From contig DAOUEW010000134.1 in NCBI GenBank assembly GCA_034430275.1, positions 1 to 7,121 on the forward strand: DNA of 7,121 nucleotides, written 5' to 3'. Both the position numbers and the translations under genes were made by a program. The DNA is from JAUVXJ01 sp034430275 (lineage in GTDB: Bacteria; Chloroflexota; Anaerolineae; UBA7937; B3-Chlor). The stretch's first letter is position 1; each line of letters starts with the position of its first letter. Shown here one piece after another: positions 1 through 4,737 of this stretch. The notes beneath the pieces are model-generated. The model did not search any database and was not told where the DNA came from. It saw only the letters and a program-made list of their open reading frames with translations.

Positions 1-122
1 ATGGGCGAACAGAGGCGGCTCTCCCGGCCAACGTATTGCCACCATGCGCTGCTCCGAGGTCGAGCAGGTCGTGTGAGAACCCTGAACCCGTCCTCAACCT
101 CTGATCGGCAGTTGCAGAAGTG

Positions 123-128
123 TATGAT
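123..128 (+). promoter_or_regulatory. Possible -10 element for rtcB
   Basis: TATGAT matches the sigma-70 -10 consensus at five of six positions and lies about 50 bases before the rtcB start. The best -35 at a usable distance (CTGATC at 101-106, 16-base spacer) matches only three of six positions, so the promoter is weak or wrong. A TTGCAG at 112-117 is too close to serve as the -35. Confidence 0.25.
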
Positions 129-144
129 CACGCGAGGGTCGCAT

Positions 145-173
145 GCCTCCGGACACCCCTCGGCATAGGAGGC
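145..173 (+). promoter_or_regulatory. Possible hairpin masking the rtcB ribosome binding site
   Basis: GCCTCC at 145-150 is the exact complement of GGAGGC at 168-173, which contains most of the Shine-Dalgarno sequence of rtcB. The 17-base loop could let a 6-bp GC-rich stem hide the ribosome binding site. A competing 6-bp pairing, CGAGGG (133-138) with CCCTCG (157-162), encloses the anti-Shine-Dalgarno strand and cannot form at the same time in a simple fold. The pairings are seen directly. A regulatory role is inference, since short GC helices arise by chance in GC-rich DNA. Confidence 0.25.
167..172 (+). promoter_or_regulatory. Ribosome binding site of rtcB
   Basis: AGGAGG, a perfect Shine-Dalgarno core, ends 8 bases before the ATG at 181. 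It fixes the rtcB start with little doubt. Confidence 0.85.
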
Positions 174-180
174 TTCTACC

Positions 181-1629
181 ATGGTTGAGAAGAAAGACCT
201 CAAGAAGATCGATGACTACCTGTATGAGATCCCGACAAGCTACAGAGAAGACATGCGGGTGCCAGCCCGCGTGTACGCCGACGAGTTGCTCCTCCAGGCG
301 GCGCTGAACGACCGCTCGATGGAGCAGCTCGTCAACACTACCACCCTGCCCGGCGTGGTTGAGTACACACTAGCCATGCCGGATATCCACCAGGGATATG
401 GTTTTCCCATCGGTGGAGTGGCGGCCACCCGACCTCCCGACGGAGTCATATCGCCGGGTGGGATTGGGTACGATATCAACTGCGGTGTGCGCGTACTTGC
501 CTCTGACATCGAACGGGATGAGATGGAGCCCCATATTGAGGACGTGCTCCGGGCCATGTATCAGCTAGTCCCCAGCGGCCTGGGCAAGGGTGGAATCAAG
601 CTCTCGAGACGAGACCTGGACGCAGTTCTGGAGAGGGGAGCCGCCTGGGCGGTGGCCAAAGGGTACGGCACGAAGCAAGACCTGGTGCACACAGAAGCAG
701 AGGGCTGCCTGACCGAGGCTGGCGCCTCCGCGGTCAGTCAGAAGGCCAAGGATCGAGGCCTGCAACAGCTAGGATCGCTGGGCTCAGGCAACCACTTCCT
801 GGAGGTTGACGAGATCGTGGAGGTGTACGACGACAGCGTCGCAAAGACGTTCGGGTTGCGACCCGGGCACGTTGCTATCCAGATCCACTGTGGCTCTCGG
901 GGCCTGGGACACCAGGTCTGCAGCGACCACGTCAGGGCGCTCCAGAAGGCGGTCCACAAGTACGGCATATCCTTGCCCGACCGGGAACTGGTCTGCGCAC
1001 CTTTCGGGTCGCCAGAAGGGCAAGACTACTTCGCTGCTATGGCGGCGTCGGCCAACTTTGCCTGGGCCAACCGGCAGATCATAGCCCACTGGGTGCGCCG
1101 CGCCCTCGAGGAGACACTCGCCGGCAAGGTCCGTTCCTGGGAACTGACCCAGGTGTACGACGTGGCACACAACATCGGCAAGCTCGAGCGCCACGAGGTG
1201 GCCGGCAAGCAAACGAAGCTGGTCATCCATCGTAAGGGTGCGACGCGCGCCTTCGGCCCCAGCTCAGAAGAGCTGCCCGACGCCTACAGGGGCGTGGGTC
1301 AGCCCGTTCTGGTCCCCGGCAGCATGGGAACTGCTTCCTACGTCCTGGTGGCCACAGACAGGGCACGCGACCTGACCTTCGGCTCCACCTGCCACGGAGC
1401 CGGTCGCGTTCTCAGCCGAAAGGCGGCCAAGAAGAGGATCTGGGGAGAGGACCTGATTCGTGAGATGCGAGAGAGAGGGATCGCCGTGCACGCTGGCAGT
1501 ATGGCTGGCCTCGCCGAGGAAGCCCCACAGGCCTACAAGGACGTGGAAAGAGTGGTAGAGGTGGTGACGGGCGCTGGTCTCGCCCGTAAGGTAGCCCGGC
1601 TGGAACCTCTCGGTGTGATCAAAGGTTGA
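181..1629 (+). CDS. rtcB: RtcB, RNA-splicing 3'-phosphate ligase
   Basis: This cytoplasmic Mn2+ and GTP-dependent ligase joins RNA 2',3'-cyclic-phosphate or 3'-phosphate ends to 5'-OH ends, in tRNA splicing and RNA repair. At 482 residues it matches the long archaeal/bacterial form (Pyrococcus horikoshii RtcB is about 481). All expected metal and catalytic residues are visible: D98 and C101 in GYDINCGVR, H205 in GSGNHF, H236 in IHCGSRGLGH, H330 in YDVAHN, and the guanylylated H405 in CHGAGR. KGATRAF at 352-358 belongs to the GTP pocket. The C-terminus PLGVIKG is typical, so the protein is complete. The ATG at 181 has a perfect Shine-Dalgarno 8 bases upstream. The usual partner archease is not seen in the window: the next gene converges from the other strand, so rtcB appears monocistronic at its 3' side. 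Confidence 0.97.
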   Translation: MVEKKDLKKIDDYLYEIPTSYREDMRVPARVYADELLLQAALNDRSMEQLVNTTTLPGVVEYTLAMPDIHQGYGFPIGGVAATRPPDGVISPGGIGYDINCGVRVLASDIERDEMEPHIEDVLRAMYQLVPSGLGKGGIKLSRRDLDAVLERGAAWAVAKGYGTKQDLVHTEAEGCLTEAGASAVSQKAKDRGLQQLGSLGSGNHFLEVDEIVEVYDDSVAKTFGLRPGHVAIQIHCGSRGLGHQVCSDHVRALQKAVHKYGISLPDRELVCAPFGSPEGQDYFAAMAASANFAWANRQIIAHWVRRALEETLAGKVRSWELTQVYDVAHNIGKLERHEVAGKQTKLVIHRKGATRAFGPSSEELPDAYRGVGQPVLVPGSMGTASYVLVATDRARDLTFGSTCHGAGRVLSRKAAKKRIWGEDLIREMRERGIAVHAGSMAGLAEEAPQAYKDVERVVEVVTGAGLARKVARLEPLGVIKG

Positions 1630-1670
1630 CCACTGACACGTCGCCGAGCTCAGCAAAAGGAAGCTTGAAA

Positions 1671-1695
1671 GTGGGCGGGCCGGGAGCCCGCCCAC
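1671..1695. terminator. Bidirectional terminator hairpin between rtcB and the HD gene
   Basis: GTGGGCGGGC (1671-1680) and GCCCGCCCAC (1686-1695) form a perfect 10-bp stem with a 5-base loop. It sits 41 bases after the rtcB stop on the plus strand and 1 base after the HD-gene stop on the minus strand. Read on the minus strand it is followed by TTTCAAGCTTCCTTTT, a discontinuous T-rich tail. On the plus strand the tail is CCTATTCT, which is poor. It therefore best fits intrinsic termination of the minus-strand gene, with a probable barrier role for rtcB transcripts too. Confidence 0.75.
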
Positions 1696-1696
1696 C

Positions 1697-2290
1697 CTAT
1701 TCTCCAGCCAGCCCCAGCTCCGGGGCGATCTCCTTCATCGCGTCGAGCACCATCTGGATATGCTCATCCAGCTCGACGTCCAGCTCCTTGGCCGCTTCTT
1801 CCATGTGTTGTCGGTTCACCGCCGCTGCGAACGCCTTGTCCTTCCACTTCTTGCGCACAGACTTGGGCTTCACGTCCAGAATGCTCTTGCTGGGGCGAAC
1901 CAGGGCCACGGCAACCAGAAAACCGGTCAGATCGTCCACCGCGCAGAGAGCCTTCTCCATGGGCGTTTCCGGGGACACGCCGGTGTATTCGCTGGCATGG
2001 GCAAGCACCGCCCTGACCACCTCCTCCGGCCAGCCTCTTTCTCGCAGGATCTTGGCACCGGTGACAGGATGTCCTTCCACGCTCAGATCCGGGTTGCGGT
2101 CGTAGTCGAAGTCGTGAACCAGACCGACGATGCCCCACAACTCCTCGTCCTCGCCATACTTGCGCGCGTAGGCTCTCATGGCCGCTTCCACGGCCAACAT
2201 GTGCCTGACTAGGTTCTGGTTCTCGGTGAACTCGTTCACAAGCTCCCAAGCCTTCTCTCGATCCATTCCCATCCTCTTCAGCCTTTCCAC
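1697..2290 (-). CDS. HD-domain (HDIG-type) metal-dependent phosphohydrolase
   Basis: HD-superfamily proteins are divalent-metal phosphohydrolases, often acting on nucleotides. The substrate here cannot be read from sequence. Counted from the GTG at 2290 the protein has 197 residues, with the HD signature in order: H30 in NLVRHMLAVEA, the paired H59-D60 in GLVHDFDYD, H74, H98 in LAHASEY and D119/D120 in AVDDLTG. The tail segment KPKSVRKKWKDKAFAAAVNR is typical of this compact subfamily. The 2290 start is only formal: the frame stays open upstream to a TAA at 2393 and there encodes the end of a DUF3795-like module, so the protein was probably the C-terminal half of a fusion. If translated alone, the ATG at 2266 is the better start, because AAGAGG (2278-2273) lies 6 bases before it and the family similarity begins there. 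A strong hairpin follows the stop directly. Confidence 0.85.
   Translation of the reverse strand: MERLKRMGMDREKAWELVNEFTENQNLVRHMLAVEAAMRAYARKYGEDEELWGIVGLVHDFDYDRNPDLSVEGHPVTGAKILRERGWPEEVVRAVLAHASEYTGVSPETPMEKALCAVDDLTGFLVAVALVRPSKSILDVKPKSVRKKWKDKAFAAAVNRQHMEEAAKELDVELDEHIQMVLDAMKEIAPELGLAGE
2273..2278 (-). promoter_or_regulatory. Internal ribosome binding site for a stand-alone HD protein
   Basis: AAGAGG on the minus strand lies 6 bases before the ATG at 2266. It could allow the HD domain to be translated by itself after ribosomes stop at the TAA at 2393. This is the best-spaced Shine-Dalgarno near the 5' part of the HD domain. Confidence 0.45.
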
Positions 2291-2392
2291 CGCCTCGGCG
2301 TATCTCGGGCTGTTCTTGGCCCAGTCTCGGAGCCCCTGGCAGGGGAAATCCGTGCAGGCGTAACAGTACTCCAGACCCCGGCTATCGACACA

Positions 2393-2395
2393 TTA
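2393..2395 (-). other. In-frame ochre stop inside the DUF3795-HD reading frame
   Basis: TAA interrupts an otherwise continuous minus-strand frame from 2605 to 1697. The 34 codons after it (2392-2291) still look coding and continue the Cys-rich module: CVDSRGLEYC, then YACTDFPC, then a helix-like linker leading into the HD domain. From recollection of related DUF3795 proteins, the interrupted position usually carries cysteine (an ILKCCV-like stretch). That comparison is from memory and unverified. The codon is neither TGA nor TAG, so ordinary selenocysteine or pyrrolysine insertion does not apply. Confidence 0.75.
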
Positions 2396-2605
2396 CTTCA
2401 GGATCCAGCAATCTGGTGACCAGTGCCTCTCTCTGTCCCCCTTGCCTCCGTCACAGCGAACATCCCCTGCTGCTACGTCTACGCCTCTCTCGGTCTTGAA
2501 CCAGTCCGCAACGCGCTGTGCCGTTACTCGCTCGCTCACAGCCTTCTGGATGTCGCACTCGTTACAGAGAAGCCCGCAAACGGCGTTAATCCTCTTGCAC
2601 CACAC
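2393..2605 (-). pseudogene. DUF3795-like Cys-rich module, N-terminal part, cut by a stop
   Basis: This 70-codon frame starts at a GTG and encodes CGLLCNEC (C10, C14, C17), C51 in RCDGGKGDR, and C66 in SPDCWILK before ending in TAA. The continuation after the stop supplies C72, C81, C84 and C89 (YACTDFPC). The spacing of CGLxCxxC, Cx2-3 and CxxCxxFPC resembles DUF3795, a family of small proteins with presumed metal-binding cysteines and no firmly assigned function. DUF3795 modules are normally not ended halfway through the Cys motifs, so this is a truncated or readthrough gene. A family-typical second cysteine in CxGC reads glycine here (codon 2446-2444). The upstream frame is open back to a TAA at about 2683, so an earlier non-ATG start is possible. 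GGA about 9 bases before 2605 is a weak Shine-Dalgarno. It has its own likely promoter. The family call rests on motif memory. Confidence 0.6.
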
Positions 2606-2679
2606 CGGATCATTCCGTACTACTCGGCCATACTGCCTAATGCACCCGCGTTCTGACGCTCTCGCGGGCAGTGCGTTGA

Positions 2680-2708
2680 ATTATAGCACAGTGCGGCGCG
2701 CTCGTCTA
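2680..2708 (-). promoter_or_regulatory. Sigma-70-type promoter for the DUF3795-HD locus
   Basis: On the minus strand, TAGACG (2708-2703, four of six matches to TTGACA) is followed after exactly 17 bases by a perfect TATAAT (2685-2680). Transcription would start near 2673, about 70 bases before the GTG at 2605. The position in the gap after era and the correct orientation support a real promoter. No operator-like palindrome overlaps it. Confidence 0.6.
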
Positions 2709-2775
2709 CCCTCGCTTGGGGAAACGGGACGGAGGAGCACTCAGAATGAGAACGCTGCTTGGCGGAAAGACGATG

Positions 2776-2807
2776 CGGGCAACGGTGGCTACTGCGCAGC
2801 TTGCCCG
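2776..2807 (-). repeat. Inverted repeat in the era-to-DUF3795 gap
   Basis: CGGGCAA (2776-2782) and TTGCCCG (2801-2807) form a 7-bp stem around an 18-base loop that itself contains the palindrome CTGCGCAG. No T-tract follows on the minus strand, so it is not a canonical terminator, though it is placed where one for era would be expected. The remaining part of the 2606-2845 gap shows only the promoter and no convincing gene. Confidence 0.3.
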
Positions 2808-2833
2808 AGTTGGACCCAGCACGACGGCCCGAC

Positions 2834-2854
2834 GAAACCTCTCCGTCAGGTTTC
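2834..2854 (-). repeat. Hairpin spanning the era stop codon
   Basis: On the minus strand GAAACCT (2854-2848) and AGGTTTC (2840-2834) pair perfectly around a 7-base loop, and the TGA stop of era (2848-2846) lies at the stem-loop junction. There is no following T-tract. It may stabilise the 3' end of the era message or be chance. Confidence 0.3.
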
Positions 2855-3781
2855 TTCCTTGGGAAACACAAACCCTAGATGGTGCAGCGCAGCGCCGTGG
2901 CGCGGCCACTGCTTGCGTACCTTGACCCACAGATCCAAATAGACCTTGGTGCCCACCAAGCTCTCGATCTCCTGCCGAGCGGTACGTCCTATGCGCTTCA
3001 GCATCTTGCCGCCCTCTCCAATCACGATGCCCTTTTGACTATCCTTGGCCACGTAGATGGTAGCCTCGATGTAGGTCAGGTTCTCCTTCCGCTCTTGGAA
3101 CTCCTGCACCACCACCGCGACCCAGTGAGGCACCTCGTGATGCAGGTGGTGCAAGATCTGCTCCCGTATCAGTTCGCCCGCCATGAAGCGTACGGTCTGG
3201 TCTGTGATTTGCTCTGGGGGATAGAACTGCGGCCCAACAGGCAGATGCTGGACGATCAGCGCCAACAACTGATCGCGATTGTCTCCCTCGGTGGCCGAGA
3301 CCATGACTGACTGCGGGCAATTGGACAGAGCCAGATAGTCTGCCCGGGCCGCCTGCTCCCGATCGGACGAGAGAAGGTCCATCTTGTTCATCACCAGTAT
3401 ACAGGGGCTTGTCGCCAGCCTCTCCATCAACCCGGCCAGCTTGCGGTCCTCCTTGCCGGGCGGTCTGGAAACGTCGACCACGAACAGCACCACGTCGGCA
3501 TCGGGGATTGCTCGCGCTGCCGTCTCCACCATGTACTCACCAAGCTTGTGACGTGGCTCGTGAATGCCGGGAGTGTCGACGAAGACAACCTGCGCCTCCG
3601 GCAAGGTGAGGATCCCTCGCAGCCTTCGGCGCGTGGTCTGGGGCTTCGGAGAGACGATGGCCACCTTCTGACCCACGTAGCCGTTGATGAGGGTCGACTT
3701 GCCCACGTTGGGCTTGCCCACCACGGCCACGAAGCCGGAACGGTAGTCTTCGGGCAACCCTTCCTGCGTCAGGAGATCCAT
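2846..3781 (-). CDS. era: Era, GTPase for 30S ribosome maturation
   Basis: Era binds 16S rRNA near its 3' end and helps assemble the small ribosomal subunit, with a role in the cell cycle. Counted from the ATG at 3781 (311 residues), the GTPase motifs are G1 GKPNVGKS 22-29, the PQTTRRR switch region near 47-53, G3 DTPG 69-72, G4 NKMD 132-135 and G5 SAT 162-164. The C-terminal KH RNA-binding domain shows GIVIGEGGKMLKRIG at 251-265 and the family ending LWVKVRKQW. Length and domain order are normal. A GTG at 3790 is in frame, but GAAGGG (3795-3790) abuts it and is 8 bases from the ATG at 3781, so the ATG is preferred. The gene follows the carboxypeptidase gene after 41 bases with no visible promoter, suggesting cotranscription with surface-protein genes rather than the common ybeY-era-recO neighbourhood. 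Confidence 0.96.
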   Translation of the reverse strand: MDLLTQEGLPEDYRSGFVAVVGKPNVGKSTLINGYVGQKVAIVSPKPQTTRRRLRGILTLPEAQVVFVDTPGIHEPRHKLGEYMVETAARAIPDADVVLFVVDVSRPPGKEDRKLAGLMERLATSPCILVMNKMDLLSSDREQAARADYLALSNCPQSVMVSATEGDNRDQLLALIVQHLPVGPQFYPPEQITDQTVRFMAGELIREQILHHLHHEVPHWVAVVVQEFQERKENLTYIEATIYVAKDSQKGIVIGEGGKMLKRIGRTARQEIESLVGTKVYLDLWVKVRKQWPRHGAALHHLGFVFPKEET

Positions 3782-3789
3782 CGTCTTCA

Positions 3790-3795
3790 CCCTTC
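3790..3795 (-). promoter_or_regulatory. Ribosome binding site deciding the era start
   Basis: GAAGGG on the minus strand is 8 bases before the ATG at 3781. It leaves no spacing for the GTG at 3790, so it supports the shorter Era protein. Confidence 0.6.
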
Positions 3796-3822
3796 AGGCG
3801 TCCAAGCCATACGGTCAACGTC

Positions 3823-4737
3823 TCAGTTGCCGCCAGCTATCTCGTCCAGCGACTCCAACACGGCCGTTACCCCCGCCAGGTTCCACTCGAACTCCGTATC
3901 CCTTTTGTTCGTCAGCTCCAGCTCCACCGCCGCCACCCCCTGTGCAGAGAGGTAGTCTACCATGGCGCCGGTGACAGGATAGGAAGCCCAACCCTCTACT
4001 GCGAATGGATATCCGGTCGCCCCCGAAAGGCGGCGAGCTAGTTCCAACGAAGGAGCATGGTCAGCGCACGAGGTCACGAAGATCTGGCCAGCCATGCTGT
4101 GATAGAATATGGCCACCTCCGCATCCTCCAGGAAGCTCCGCAGTATCTGGGTCTCCACCTCTGAGAAGGGAGCCGGACCTCCCCCGCCCTTGATCATGCC
4201 TTCTGTGGTATGGGTGTCCTGCTCCCAGTCGTTCTCAGTGCATGAATCACCATCCGTGTCCGCGTTGCGGTTGAGATCTACCATACGAGAGTTACACCTG
4301 GTCCCGTTCGCGAGGCCGTCGGGGTTGGCGGTCGGTATGATCCACAGGGTGACCTCGCGAGGCACTTCGTCCTGATGCTCGTCGAAGTGAGCTATCAGCT
4401 CCAGCGCCAGCCGATGCGTATTCTCCTCCGTGCCCCCATGGATGTTCCCGACGAGAACCACCTTGCGCGGGCCGGCGCCGAACCAATGGGCGACGATGGG
4501 CCTGCCCTCCCACGACTCCCCCAGCACTCGTTTTCCGCGAAGGGCGGGCGTCCGGCTCGGGGTGGGCGTGGCTATCGTTGTCGGAGTGCCCTGCTCTTCG
4601 ACGACAGTGGCCGTGGGGTGGGCAGATGCAGTAGCCTCCGGGCTGGAGATCGGCCCTCCTTGACCAGCACAGCCCACCAACAGCCAGGCAAGAGCCAGAC
4701 ACAGCGCCCTACCGGCCAGTCCCTGTTGCTCCGTCAC
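3823..4737 (-). CDS. M14-family zinc carboxypeptidase lipoprotein
   Basis: This is a predicted exported metallopeptidase that trims C-terminal residues from peptides, possibly cell-wall peptides, while anchored to the outer face of the membrane. Counted from the GTG at 4737 (304 residues), the N-terminus is a signal peptide ending in the lipobox LVGC, with C23 as the lipidated cysteine. A Thr/Pro/Ser-rich linker follows to about residue 66. Catalytic features are H100 and E104 in NIHGGTEENT, NPDG 138-141, R147, DLNRN 154-158, the third zinc ligand H213 in FYHSMAG, and likely catalytic E274 in the ELELTN stretch. The zinc motif has one more residue than the classic HxxE. The GTG overlaps the upstream stop as GTGA, which argues for translational coupling. 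A TTG at 4749 is an alternative start. Substrate is not deducible. Confidence 0.85.
   Translation of the reverse strand: MTEQQGLAGRALCLALAWLLVGCAGQGGPISSPEATASAHPTATVVEEQGTPTTIATPTPSRTPALRGKRVLGESWEGRPIVAHWFGAGPRKVVLVGNIHGGTEENTHRLALELIAHFDEHQDEVPREVTLWIIPTANPDGLANGTRCNSRMVDLNRNADTDGDSCTENDWEQDTHTTEGMIKGGGGPAPFSEVETQILRSFLEDAEVAIFYHSMAGQIFVTSCADHAPSLELARRLSGATGYPFAVEGWASYPVTGAMVDYLSAQGVAAVELELTNKRDTEFEWNLAGVTAVLESLDEIAGGN
4734..4737 (-). other. GTGA start-stop overlap coupling capA-like and M14 genes
   Basis: The TGA stop of the CapA-like gene (4736-4734) and the GTG start of the carboxypeptidase gene (4737-4735) share bases as GTGA. This arrangement is typical of translationally coupled genes in one operon and suggests the two products are needed together. 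Confidence 0.7.

Noticed and set aside
112..117. TTGCAG as the -35 element for rtcB
   Set aside because: It is only 5 bases from the TATGAT at 123-128, far short of the 16-18 base spacing needed.
1..168. Open frame starting with ATG at the first base, and a second frame ending at 76
   Set aside because: Neither translation shows a recognisable motif or normal codon pattern, and no ribosome binding site can be seen. The segment may include the end of an upstream gene, but nothing supports calling it.
784..1230. 148-codon minus-strand frame opposite rtcB
   Set aside because: It lies wholly inside a clear rtcB gene, has no ribosome binding site and no family motif. Long antisense frames are expected in GC-rich coding DNA.
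1264..1695. 143-codon minus-strand frame opposite the rtcB 3' end
   Set aside because: It would run through the terminator hairpin and opposite the conserved rtcB active-site region. It is best explained as a shadow frame.
1626..2105. Plus-strand frame overlapping the rtcB stop by 4 bases
   Set aside because: The ATGA-like overlap is tempting, but the translation is Ser/Ala/Thr-rich without motifs and is antisense to the well-conserved HD domain.
2393..2395. Selenocysteine or pyrrolysine insertion at the internal stop
   Set aside because: The codon is TAA, not TGA or TAG, and no adjacent SECIS-type hairpin was found. Only an ancestral change from such a codon remains as a speculation.
2620..2871. 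83-codon minus-strand frame between era and the DUF3795 module
   Set aside because: It overlaps the end of era in another frame and contains the TAGACG/TATAAT promoter. No ribosome binding site or recognisable protein.
2442..2942. 166-codon plus-strand frame across the era-DUF3795 gap
   Set aside because: It overlaps the promoter, the Cys-rich module and the end of era, and its protein has an irregular composition with no motif.
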